Source of the DNA: Solimonas sp041659605
Lineage (GTDB): Bacteria; Pseudomonadota; Gammaproteobacteria; Nevskiales; Nevskiaceae
DNA: 64,000 nucleotides
Assembly: GCA_041659605.1 (NCBI GenBank)
Contig: JBAZXW010000001.1
Location: 62,001-126,000, forward strand
Direction: 5' to 3'
Positions 52,754-61,215 of the stretch are shown here, one piece after another; the first letter of the stretch is position 1; every line of letters starts with the position of its first letter. Both the position numbers and the translations under genes were made by a program. Below the pieces are notes generated by a model. That model ran no database searches and was not told the DNA's origin. It saw only the letters and a list, made by a program, of their open reading frames with translations.

Positions 52754-54175
52754 TCAGCCTCCGCCGCGCGCACGCACTCTGAGGCTGGACGCATCAACTG
52801 CGCACGTGCCGGCATCTCCACTCGCGTCGGCGCTCAAGGCCTCAAACTCTGCCTTGCTCGTGTGCAGGCCGTAGGGGTAGTAGTCGCCCATCACCTCGCG
52901 CTCCATGCCGCTGGCGTCCGGCACGTCCTGCACCGCGTTATGGAAATCGGCCGACGGCAGCATGTTGCGGAAGATCAGCAGGCTGTCCGCCCGTGGTCCC
53001 CAGTTCAGCCAGGTCACGCCGCATTCCGGTCGCGCGTTCACCGGCCGCATTTCCGCTGTGCTGACAACGATCGTGTAGTGGCCGTCACGGTCGAGGGGAA
53101 TCTGCCGGTCGTAGGCGCAGTCGTAGAAGCGTGTCGTGTAGAGATCGTTGGTGCACAACGACCAGTAGCGCAGCTGCGCATCCTGCATCAGCGGCACATT
53201 GGAGAAGGTATCGGGTGTCGTGGCCGCACGCGCGGAGATCACCGCAATTTCGCCGTACTCGCGGTTGACCGTCGCGCTAACGTAGGCATTGTGCCGATTG
53301 CTCAGCAGACCGCCGCTTGCCTCGCCGCTCGTGCTCAGGTCGTTGAGCAGCTGCCAGAGCGCGTCGGCCGGCAGGTCTGCGAACACCGGTGCGTAATGCG
53401 CGATCGACACGACTGTGTTGGCCAGACCGAAGAACTTGGTCCAGACAATCGGATCGGTGCCCTCACGCAACGAGACGTTCTGCAGCAGCGTCGAGTTCGC
53501 GAGCGTGTCGTTGAGCCCCAGCCCTAGTCGCGTCTGCTCTAGAAAATCGCAGGTCTGCTCGGCGCTCAGCTCCGTGCCGTCGGGAAGCACGAAGTGGAAT
53601 ACCGGCAGATCCGTGTTGCCCGACAGAGACGTGCCTTCGTCCGGCACGTAGACGCGATAGAGCATGCTGCCGGTGTAGGTCGGCACGCCTGTGTTTCCCA
53701 GGTACAGCGTGTTCGGCGCGCGTGCCTCGCCCTCGCCCGGCGGCGGATCGGCGACCACGCGAATGGAGTAGCTGCGTGCCTGAGCGTAGCGGTCCGCACC
53801 GGGCTCGAAGGGATTGTTGTTGCCCGCATCGGGCTGGATGTCGATGTCGGCCAGCGCGTCGAACGCCGCGAGCGTTGGGTCGTAGACGTTGTATGACATG
53901 TAGCGCGCATGCGGATACTTGCCCGTGATCCGCACTTCGCCGCCCGGTGGCACGGCGAAGCGCGCGTACCAGTAATTGGCCGCAGTATCGGGAAACGCGA
54001 TGTTCATGAGGTCTGGGTCGGAGTGCAGCACCCAGGTACAGTCGCGCACGATCTGCTCAGGCGTCGGTACAGCGCCTGGTTCGTCGCCAGGATCCTTGCC
54101 GTTCTGCAACTCCTGCGACGTTCCGCCGCAGGCGGCGATCAGCACACATAGCGATAACGCCCAGCCACTCCTCAT
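52754..54175 (-). CDS. DUF1254/DUF1214-like exported lipoprotein
   Basis: The ATG at 54175 follows a GAGGAG site. The 473-residue product has lipobox IAACGG and a short linker. The region NYWYARFAVPPGGEVRITGKYPHARYMSYNVYD is the recognisable DUF1254/1214-like block (residues about 67-100, given here in parts: VPPGGEVRITG, HARYMSYNVYD). The rest is beta-rich with several Cys. A 26-bp palindrome lies 100 bases upstream, so it begins a TetR-controlled unit. Its paralogue is the gene at 54317. Confidence 0.65.
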   Translation of the reverse strand: MRSGWALSLCVLIAACGGTSQELQNGKDPGDEPGAVPTPEQIVRDCTWVLHSDPDLMNIAFPDTAANYWYARFAVPPGGEVRITGKYPHARYMSYNVYDPTLAAFDALADIDIQPDAGNNNPFEPGADRYAQARSYSIRVVADPPPGEGEARAPNTLYLGNTGVPTYTGSMLYRVYVPDEGTSLSGNTDLPVFHFVLPDGTELSAEQTCDFLEQTRLGLGLNDTLANSTLLQNVSLREGTDPIVWTKFFGLANTVVSIAHYAPVFADLPADALWQLLNDLSTSGEASGGLLSNRHNAYVSATVNREYGEIAVISARAATTPDTFSNVPLMQDAQLRYWSLCTNDLYTTRFYDCAYDRQIPLDRDGHYTIVVSTAEMRPVNARPECGVTWLNWGPRADSLLIFRNMLPSADFHNAVQDVPDASGMEREVMGDYYPYGLHTSKAEFEALSADASGDAGTCAVDASSLRVRARGGG

Positions 54176-54275
54176 TGCATCTCCTCGCTGCTATGCCGCG
54201 GGCTCTATCGGCCCTGATCTTCGATACACGGCTCACAGGGATCGAGCTCATTGCATCTCATGGTGAATTTTAGTC

Positions 54276-54301
54276 ATGCGCCTGCATTAATGCAAGTGCA
54301 T
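54276..54301 (-). promoter_or_regulatory. TetR operator, site 1 (before the lipoprotein operon)
   Basis: A 26-bp palindrome, ATGC-GCC-TGCATTAATGCA-AGT-GCAT, with every arm base symmetric except the two N3 spacers. It lies about 100 bases before the start at 54175. It shares the layout of site 2 (55771-55796) next to the TetR gene. That match indicates a common regulator. Confidence 0.75.
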
Positions 54302-54316
54302 GATGCGCCCGCCGGG

Positions 54317-55729
54317 CTACGGCGCGGCACTCCGACGGCACGCCTCGAATACCTGCGACGGGGTGCGTGTTCTCGCTAGGGTTTCGAACTCCGTCGGCTC
54401 GCAGTACGTTGCTTGCGGGAAGTAGTCCCCGGCGATCGACGTCGGATCCGCATCGCGCGGAATCCGATGGAAAGCCTGGGCGAAGTCCTCGGCGGGCAGC
54501 ATATGCCGGTAAATGACGTCGGCATCGTAGAACGGCCCCCATGGAAGCCAGTTGAAGCCGTGCGCCGCATCCGCGGCGGCAGGTCTGTCGCCGCCGTCGC
54601 TGATCACGATGTAGAACAGTCCATCGTCCGCGACCACCGTCGCATGATCGGCCGCGCAGGCGAACACGTGCTGGGTGAAGAACTCGTTCTGACACACCGA
54701 CCAATAGCGCAGCTGCGGATCTCTGCCGCCGGACTGATCGACGAAGCGCGGCGCGCGCGCACGCACGATCGCCAGCTCACCGAAGTTCCGCGACAGGTAG
54801 GCGTACGCGTAGCGCGAACTACGCGTGCTGAAGAAGCCGCCATTCTGTCCTTCTGCCAGTTCGTCCGGGACAGGAATGCCGGCATCCTGTGCGCCGGCGG
54901 GGATGCCGTAGAACACGTGAAAAGTTGGCGGGTTTGTAGAGCCAGGTGGCGCCGGTAGCTGTGACGGCAGCGGCGGCTGGCCGACTTCATTCAGGACGTC
55001 GACCAGGCGCGACGCGCCAGTGGCCTGCATGATCTGACGTACCGTCGCCGAGCAGCGATCGCCGCCGCCGACCGCGAAGCTGGAGCCATCCGCCATCTCC
55101 AGGCGAATCTCCGGCAAGCCTGCCCCGCCGGTCGTGTCACCAACCGGGAGGTAGGTGCGATACACGATCGGTGCGAACTGGGTGTTAGGAATCGCCACAT
55201 CCGCGACGGACGCGAGCACCGCACTGTAGAGCGTGTTGAGCGTGCTCTCCTGCGGTACTGGCGCGAACTCGACGTCGACGGTGTACTGCGCGCCAACAGG
55301 AATATGCCGGTCCACCTGCACTGGCCCAAGGAATGGCGTCGGTCCGAAAGCATCCGGTGCGATCTCGTAGTCAGCAATGGCGTCGTATGGTGCGGTCGCG
55401 GCATCGTAGGAGTTGAACGCGAAATAGCGCACGTCCGGAACGCGCCCATAGATGCGAATGCGGCCGAGCGGGCCTGGACTTGGCACAAGCGCGAGCCAGT
55501 AGTTCGCGGAGGTGTCCGGAAACGCGAGACCGTCAACGACTGGATCGAATATGCGCACCCAACTGCAGCCCATTTCGGAGAGAGCCGAGGTGGGTGTTGT
55601 GTCCGGCGAGTATCCGGGGTTTCCGGTGCGCCCCGGATCGACGGCATCCCCTTCCGAGCTGCCGCAACCCACGAGCCCCAGCAGAGTCAGTCCGGCAACT
55701 GCTGCGACGCCTGGCCGCCACATCGCCAT
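54317..55729 (-). CDS. DUF1254/DUF1214-like exported lipoprotein, paralogue
   Basis: This 470-residue protein has a lipobox (GLVGCGSS) and, like the 52754 protein, an early FPDTSANYWLALVP / DVRYFAFNSYDAATAPYDAIADY segment. Shared blocks (DPQLRYWSVC, WLPWGPFYDADVIYRHMLPAEDF) show the two are paralogues. It is transcribed divergently from the TetR gene, with operator site 2 in the 100-base gap between them. No enzyme motif is recognised. Confidence 0.65.
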   Translation of the reverse strand: MAMWRPGVAAVAGLTLLGLVGCGSSEGDAVDPGRTGNPGYSPDTTPTSALSEMGCSWVRIFDPVVDGLAFPDTSANYWLALVPSPGPLGRIRIYGRVPDVRYFAFNSYDAATAPYDAIADYEIAPDAFGPTPFLGPVQVDRHIPVGAQYTVDVEFAPVPQESTLNTLYSAVLASVADVAIPNTQFAPIVYRTYLPVGDTTGGAGLPEIRLEMADGSSFAVGGGDRCSATVRQIMQATGASRLVDVLNEVGQPPLPSQLPAPPGSTNPPTFHVFYGIPAGAQDAGIPVPDELAEGQNGGFFSTRSSRYAYAYLSRNFGELAIVRARAPRFVDQSGGRDPQLRYWSVCQNEFFTQHVFACAADHATVVADDGLFYIVISDGGDRPAAADAAHGFNWLPWGPFYDADVIYRHMLPAEDFAQAFHRIPRDADPTSIAGDYFPQATYCEPTEFETLARTRTPSQVFEACRRSAAP

Positions 55730-55770
55730 GAATCTCCTCCACGACTAGTCAAGGGTGCGAGAGGCTACTC

Positions 55771-55796
55771 ATGCAGATGCATTAATGCAACCGCAT
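55771..55796. promoter_or_regulatory. TetR operator, site 2 (between tetR and the divergent lipoprotein gene)
   Basis: ATGC-AGA-TGCATTAATGCA-ACC-GCAT, 26 bp, with perfectly symmetric arms. It lies 33 bases before the regulator ATG at 55830 and 41 bases before the divergent start at 55729. The same 12-bp core and outer tetrads occur at 54276-54301, so TetR binding here should repress both its own gene and the lipoprotein unit. Confidence 0.8.
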
Positions 55797-55829
55797 TGGC
55801 AATCGGAATGTGCCACGCTACACTGCGTC

Positions 55830-56510
55830 ATGACCAATGCTGAGCTCGCTGCGTCGCCCGCCACCCGATCCGGCGACCCCACCCGTCATCAGCTCGTCCT
55901 CGCAGCGCTGGAGCTGTTCGCCGTTGAAGGCGTGAATGCAACGTCGATTCGCAGCATCACAGCGCACGCCGGCGCGGCGAACCAGTCAGCCGTCCATTAC
56001 CACTTCCGCAACAAGGATGGGCTTATCCTTGCCGTGCTCGACTATGTCAACGAGCAACTGACGCCGCCACAGAATGAAGCACTGCTCGAACTCAAACGCA
56101 TGAAGCGCCAGCGCGCGCTCAACGTCCGCGAGATCGTCAGCATCGGCTTTGCGCCGTACGTGCAGATGTACCTGTCCTCGCAGGAGGGCCAGATTTGTCT
56201 GCGATTCTTGTCTCGCCTCACTTGGGAGTCCGGGCCGGACGCGCAGGACTTGCTGCTCGAAAAGGTGCGCCCTTACTTTCTCAAGATACTTCCGTATCTC
56301 GAGGCCGCCTGTCCTGACAAACCACACGATGCGCTGGATTTCCAGCTCTACCTCGCTGCCGCAAACCTGATTCACGGCCTTTCGGATCTGACACTTCTCA
56401 GCCGGCAAACGAGCGGTAGCGTTGCGAAGCTACTGAAGAATCGGCCCGAGGATATGCTCAGCTACTTCATCGACTACATCGCAGGTGGCCTGCTAAGTCC
56501 AACGGGCTAA
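55830..56510 (+). CDS. TetR-family transcriptional regulator
   Basis: The start is ATG 55830, giving 226 residues (a longer in-frame start at 55755 would run through the operator and is rejected). The N-terminal HTH is clear: HQLVLAALELFAVEGVNATS, then IRSITAHAGAANQSAVHYHFRNKDGLIL. The C-terminal domain is helical and ligand-binding. It is divergent from the DUF1254-like paralogue, separated by operator site 2, and very probably controls the whole exported-protein operon. Confidence 0.92.
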   Translation: MTNAELAASPATRSGDPTRHQLVLAALELFAVEGVNATSIRSITAHAGAANQSAVHYHFRNKDGLILAVLDYVNEQLTPPQNEALLELKRMKRQRALNVREIVSIGFAPYVQMYLSSQEGQICLRFLSRLTWESGPDAQDLLLEKVRPYFLKILPYLEAACPDKPHDALDFQLYLAAANLIHGLSDLTLLSRQTSGSVAKLLKNRPEDMLSYFIDYIAGGLLSPTG

Positions 56511-56565
56511 CCCTGGGCACTTCGTATCTGTGCCGGAGTTGCGACATGCGTGACTGGCGTAGTCA

Positions 56566-56604
56566 CGATAAGGGCGACTTGTCGTAAGAGGCGCTTCGGG
56601 CGCC
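56566..56604. repeat. Dispersed hairpin repeat copy 2 and adjacent GC hairpin
   Basis: CGATAAGGGCGACTTGTCG (56566-56584) pairs CGATAAG with CTTGTCG through one G-U around a 5-base loop. It shares a GATAAGGGCG-N2-TTGTCG core with copies at 28694 and 60980. A second stem, GGCGC-TTCGG-GCGCC (56590-56604), follows. Both lie between the convergent tetR and PQQ-propeller genes and could serve as a bidirectional terminator. Confidence 0.5.
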
Positions 56605-56633
56605 CAGGTGCATGTCCTCCGGATGCCCTGCCC

Positions 56634-58784
56634 TTATTCCGGAAATAGCCACGTTACGAGTGAATTCTCCGTAGGAAAGATCAGCAGATTCTCGCCAGCA
56701 GCAGCGCCTGACTGAGGCATCGGGCCACCGTTCTCGTTGTTCGAAATCAGCGGCTCAGGTGCCAGTCCAGTCCACGTTTGCTCACCGGTCTGCAGATCGA
56801 CAGCGAACAACGTGCCGCTGCTGGAGCCGACAAAAACGGTGTCATTCACCACGACCGGCGCAGTGCTCAACTGGCCATCTCCGCTGAAGGTCCACACCGG
56901 AGCCCCGTCGCTCAGGCGCGTAGCTGAAAGCGTCCCTGCGTTCAATGCAATCAGTAACGTGTCGGTCACCGACACAGGCGTATCAGACGCGAGCTGCCGC
57001 TGCCGGATCCCACTTCGCGTATCGATAATGTCGATCGCGCCGTCAGAACGGGCAAAGTACAGGTTGTTTCTGACCGGCGAGGTGTAAGACCAGGCGCCAC
57101 CACACTGCCCTGCGTACTGCCAGATTGTCTGGCCGGTTACGGGTTCAAATGCATGTGACTGGCAGTCGTCGGTGACGTATACGCCCTCAGAGTTCACCGC
57201 CGGCGAACTCCATGTCGTACTCGCCGCCCCGACGGTCCAGCGGATCTCACCGGTGGCTTGGTCTACCGCAGAGAGGCCCCCATTACCCAAGATGAATACC
57301 AAGCCACCATAGGCATTTGGCGTCGCGCTGTACCAGTATCCCGGAAGCTTAGTGCTCCACAGTGCTGATCCGTTGACGGCGTTATAGGCGCGGATGTCTC
57401 CGTCGAAATTCAAGATGAAGACGCGGCCGTTTTCGTACGTGAGTCCAGAGCCGAAGTAAGTACCAGGCACAGCCACGGGTCCCCAGAGGGTGGCCCCGGA
57501 TTGGCCATTCAAAGCAAACAGCTGGTTGCCGTAGGAATCATCGGGATTGGCGGTGGCCACAAACACACGACCGTCCGCAATCAATGGATATGAGGCCGGA
57601 GCGCCCAGATCGCGCGTCCAAAATGGTGTCGTGGTCAGCGGCGTCTGCGCGCCCGTGGAGGTCACAACAACACCGTCATGACCCTCGTTCATTCGAAATG
57701 CAGTCGCCGAAGGGAAGTCTCGGCGCGCATCAACAACAGTCGATACGTAGTTCGAATCAGATCCTGACGCATTGGTACAGGTCATCCGGAAGATCTTGTC
57801 TCCCACCTCCGGCATCACGAAGGTCTCGAAGCCAGACGCGGCCTTGGCTCCCGACCAAGCTCCGGATGCGCTGCAACCGGTCGCATACTGTCCGTTCCAA
57901 TGCACCGTGACCGTTTTGCCGGCGGCCACGTTGACGGGATACATCTGTAGAAAGAGTGCGGGTGCGGCGCCCGTCACGGCGACGGTCTGCGAAACAGACC
58001 CGCCGGGATTGGTGCACGTCAGCGTATAGCTATGGCCTCCGAGACTTGAGATTGGCACCGACTCCGATCCGGCAGTTGCCTTGTTACCGGACCACTCTCC
58101 GGAGGCCTCACAAGAATCGGCATACTCACTCGACCAGTTCAGAGTGGCAGACTGGCCCGCACCGACGGTGTCCTGATCGCTAGAAAATGTGACGGTAGGC
58201 AACAGGCCCGTGACGCTTACACCAAACGTGCTTGTTCCGGTCGAATTTGTACAGGACAGCTCGTACATGTTCGTCCCGGCCGACTGAACGATCACAGATT
58301 CCTGTCCCTGTGAAGGCTTAGCGCCGTCCCAACCCTGAGAGGCAATACACCCAGTAGCCTCAGGAGCATTCCAGGTCAGCGTGACGCTTTGCCCGACCGG
58401 TACCGCCTCATTCGTAGCCGACATAGAAATCAAAGGTCCGCCGTTGCCCGAAGATGCATGCAGGGCCGCCGACGCAGCAGCAGAGCTGGTTTCGTTGTAG
58501 CAAGTGATGACAAAGTAATAGTCGCCGACATAACTCGTCGCATACGTCTGCGAGCCGTTGGGGGGAAGGTCGCCATTCCAGGAGCCGGCCGCGTCGCAAT
58601 AGTCAGCGTTGCGGGATTCCCAGGTGATCGTGACAACCTCGCCGGCATAAACCACTGGCGAAGAAAGGGTTAGTTTTGCAGTGACCCCCGAGCCACCGCC
58701 CCCACCACCACCGCATGCCGATACGACCAGCGCGAGTGCGAGGAGTGCCGCACGGCCTACGAGTTTGTTTGCAATCTTGATCAT
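56634..58784 (-). CDS. Lipoprotein with four Ig-like domains and a PQQ-type propeller
   Basis: This 716-residue protein has a signal peptide ending in a lipobox (VVSACGGGGGGG). Four similar Ig-like units of about 80 residues follow, each with a paired Cys and a V-x-W core (VTITWESRNADYCDAAGSW, VTLTWNAPEATGCIASQGW, ATLNWSSEYADSCEASGEW, VTVHWNGQYATGCSASGAW). From about residue 355 a PQQ-like propeller runs to the end (FALNGQSGATLWGPV, SAVDQATGEIRWTV, FAVDLQTGEQTWTG). It is probably a cell-surface binding or adhesion protein. It is not linked to the tetR regulon by any operator seen. Confidence 0.85.
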   Translation of the reverse strand: MIKIANKLVGRAALLALALVVSACGGGGGGGSGVTAKLTLSSPVVYAGEVVTITWESRNADYCDAAGSWNGDLPPNGSQTYATSYVGDYYFVITCYNETSSAAASAALHASSGNGGPLISMSATNEAVPVGQSVTLTWNAPEATGCIASQGWDGAKPSQGQESVIVQSAGTNMYELSCTNSTGTSTFGVSVTGLLPTVTFSSDQDTVGAGQSATLNWSSEYADSCEASGEWSGNKATAGSESVPISSLGGHSYTLTCTNPGGSVSQTVAVTGAAPALFLQMYPVNVAAGKTVTVHWNGQYATGCSASGAWSGAKAASGFETFVMPEVGDKIFRMTCTNASGSDSNYVSTVVDARRDFPSATAFRMNEGHDGVVVTSTGAQTPLTTTPFWTRDLGAPASYPLIADGRVFVATANPDDSYGNQLFALNGQSGATLWGPVAVPGTYFGSGLTYENGRVFILNFDGDIRAYNAVNGSALWSTKLPGYWYSATPNAYGGLVFILGNGGLSAVDQATGEIRWTVGAASTTWSSPAVNSEGVYVTDDCQSHAFEPVTGQTIWQYAGQCGGAWSYTSPVRNNLYFARSDGAIDIIDTRSGIRQRQLASDTPVSVTDTLLIALNAGTLSATRLSDGAPVWTFSGDGQLSTAPVVVNDTVFVGSSSGTLFAVDLQTGEQTWTGLAPEPLISNNENGGPMPQSGAAAGENLLIFPTENSLVTWLFPE

Positions 58785-58875
58785 GTCACTAGTTCCATCG
58801 AGATCTTGGCGTGCAGCACCACGGACGAGATCGTGTCCACGGGACGTCAGCGGTGCACGGCATCAGCGACATGCT

Positions 58876-60102
58876 TCAGCGTCGACGCTTATATGCCGCG
58901 ACATAGGGCGCGGCTTCGGTCATAGCCCGAACGTTGTCTGCCTCCACCGCTTCAGCAGGAAGCCCTTCACTGCCACACGGCACCCCACCTTGCATCAAAC
59001 CGGGGCTCGAAAAGAACGGCCCATGGTCGTCGGTCGGCGCCACGTAAGTCATGATGGTCACGTAGGTTCCGCCCTGCGGCGATACGCCGCACTGATACCC
59101 ATGTGAGTAAGGTTTCCAGTACAGAGCGTCGCTGGTGTGCTGCGCCCAGTGATGGCCGGCAGCAAGGTTGTGCCCGAGCTCGTGGGCAAAGACCCAATCT
59201 TCGCACTGGACGCCGTCTTCACCGGGCCCCATCGCGGCGGCGGCAAAACCATCGGCGTCGGGATCGACACTCTCGGGTGGATCGGAGTCATCGAAGTTGT
59301 TGAAACCTCGCGAAAGCCCAACAAGGCCACTGCACCCATCCGTGGTACGCAGGTGGATGACCAGATCAGCGCCAACTCGGTCTCGATACGCTTTCACGAC
59401 CGGATCCTTCGCCGTAACCGACAGATTTCGCGCGAGACCCGCCGTTTCCGAAGTTCCGGTGTACTTCTCGGCACCCACGAGCCGATAGCGCACCGGAACC
59501 CTGGACGTTTCGAAATAGAAGTTGGAGGCGGCGATCAGTCGTTGCGCCTCGATGCCCGCATCACGGCGACTTCCGAAGCGCGCCTCGAACAGCGGTGTGT
59601 AGACAACGAAGACATCGACGTCGAAGAATCCTTCGGCGTTGGGCGATTCAGTGGCAGCGTTCAACCCATACGGGACAAAAGGTACGCGGACTTGCTTTGA
59701 CATGGCTTCCCACCCATCGGAGGGCGCCGCAATGCGAGCGTCGTCTCGCGCATCGATCCAGAAGTAGGCATTGCCCTGCGGCGCCAACCGATAATGCCCG
59801 CCATCCGAGAAGATCTCACCTGACATCCGGTCATCCGCACCGAACAGCCAAATGCTGTAACCCTCCGCGGAGTATCCGGTCAGGTTGGTCACCCCAGGCT
59901 CGGACATCTGCACCTGCGTGGCGAAGGCAAGCTGACGCCCTCCCGGCACATTGACGAGGAGCGAGTCCTGAGCGCGCAGGAGCGACTCGAACGACTGAGT
60001 CATTCTGACCGCGTTGGAAGGTACGATTGAGACCGAATCGAAAACCCTTGCTTCTGCGGTGACGGCGATGAGCGCCAGCACGAACGTGACAATAGTGCGC
60101 AT
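58876..60102 (-). CDS. Exported metzincin zinc metallopeptidase
   Basis: The start is ATG 60102, giving 408 residues. It has a signal peptide (TIVTFVLALIAVTAEA), a propeptide-like region (about 20-150), and a catalytic domain with the zinc motif FAHELGHNLAAGHHW (HExxHxxGxxH, about residue 303). A later Met-turn is TYVTIMTYV. This is the M12/reprolysin-like layout. It is 4 bases downstream of a small lipoprotein gene, so the two are co-transcribed. The peptidase should act outside the cell or in the periplasm. Substrate unknown. Confidence 0.88.
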   Translation of the reverse strand: MRTIVTFVLALIAVTAEARVFDSVSIVPSNAVRMTQSFESLLRAQDSLLVNVPGGRQLAFATQVQMSEPGVTNLTGYSAEGYSIWLFGADDRMSGEIFSDGGHYRLAPQGNAYFWIDARDDARIAAPSDGWEAMSKQVRVPFVPYGLNAATESPNAEGFFDVDVFVVYTPLFEARFGSRRDAGIEAQRLIAASNFYFETSRVPVRYRLVGAEKYTGTSETAGLARNLSVTAKDPVVKAYRDRVGADLVIHLRTTDGCSGLVGLSRGFNNFDDSDPPESVDPDADGFAAAAMGPGEDGVQCEDWVFAHELGHNLAAGHHWAQHTSDALYWKPYSHGYQCGVSPQGGTYVTIMTYVAPTDDHGPFFSSPGLMQGGVPCGSEGLPAEAVEADNVRAMTEAAPYVAAYKRRR

Positions 60103-60106
60103 GGCT

Positions 60107-60673
60107 TCAGCCCCCATCGCTGCAGAAGTCGTGGAGATTCACGATCGCCGCCGTTTGTGTCGGCTGAAACAACTTGAACTCGACTGCATCGAACGGCTTC
60201 GTCGTCTGGCCGCCGGCATACCCCGCGGACGGCCCCGTTCTTCCGATTGTGTGGGCGTAATCAGACGTCTCCTGGAACTCCCCAAGAAGGTAGGTATTGA
60301 CGTCATAGCCCTCGCCGACGAAAGGGGCCGTTAGCGATGCCTGCCAGCTGATGAATGCGCCCGGCAGCAGGTGCGGTGGCATAGCAGTAGGTGAAGACAC
60401 GCGCACTGCCATGGTGCCTGTTCCTAGCGGATTGGCCGGAACGGTGACAATTGCGTAGGTACGCAGATCCCCGTCGATCGCAAGCTCGGGATTGCTAATC
60501 GTGCAACCGTTACAGTTCGAGGCTATGACCTCAATCGTTAGCGGTGCCTCGAACCGGTCGCAAGGACCCGCATCTGGAACGGTATCCAAGGCGGCCTTCG
60601 CCCCCTCGGGAGCTGACTGCTGCCCGCAAGCACACAGCACCACCGCCAGGACGACTGGCAGACAGAATCGCAT
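60107..60673 (-). CDS. Small lipoprotein paired with the metzincin gene
   Basis: This 188-residue protein has a lipobox (VVLCACGQQ). The mature part is a beta-rich domain with the paired cysteines of SNCNGCTISNPELAIDGDLRTYA and a late FCSDGG. It resembles a discoidin or galactose-binding-like fold in strand pattern (AIDGDLRTYAIVTVPANPLG), but no family is confirmed. It precedes the metallopeptidase gene by 4 bases. It may be an inhibitor, anchor or substrate partner. Confidence 0.55.
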   Translation of the reverse strand: MRFCLPVVLAVVLCACGQQSAPEGAKAALDTVPDAGPCDRFEAPLTIEVIASNCNGCTISNPELAIDGDLRTYAIVTVPANPLGTGTMAVRVSSPTAMPPHLLPGAFISWQASLTAPFVGEGYDVNTYLLGEFQETSDYAHTIGRTGPSAGYAGGQTTKPFDAVEFKLFQPTQTAAIVNLHDFCSDGG

Positions 60674-61215
60674 GGTTAGTCCTCGTTCCTCGCCCCCAAA
60701 CAGCGGGACATTTCCTCAATCGACGCGTCGTACGCGCGTCTATGTCGAATTATCAATCCGACGGCCTCACGAGCGCCACTAGCCAAGCGGCTAGTACATC
60801 GCACTCATGGCGCGCACGGATGAGCTCAATTATCTGACGCGGCGCGAGTACAAGCCAGAAGCCGGGCGGCTAATCAGACCCTCTTCGAGTAGGAGATATG
60901 TCGTCGGGGTATCCCTGACCAGGAATCATGCGCCGCATTTCATGCAACCGCTTCAGGGAAGCTGCGTCTTCGCTACCTTCGATAAGGGCGTGTTGTCGGC
61001 GTAGCCCTGATCGACGTTGCGGCGGAGACATCGAAACTCAGTCGCTACGTGACAGCTATGCTTCTCTCTCGATCTGGATGCGCCGCGCGTGCGCAGGCCG
61101 TACTGTCGCGGAGCTGGTCGCGCGCAGCCGTCTCGCGCTTACGGGCATCGCTATGGCGTGCACCGCTTCTCGCTGCTGTGCCATAAGCCTCGCAGGCCTA
61201 ATCGGAATGCGCTGG
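60674..61215. other. Region without a supported gene, including hairpin repeat copy 3
   Basis: About 540 bases with no supported gene. Hairpin repeat copy 3, CGATAAGGGCGTGTTGTCG (60980-60998), folds as a 6-pair stem with a 7-base loop. It is extended by outer GCTAC (60972-60976) and GTAGC (61001-61005) arms. Short frames on both strands here lack starts and family character. Confidence 0.45.
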
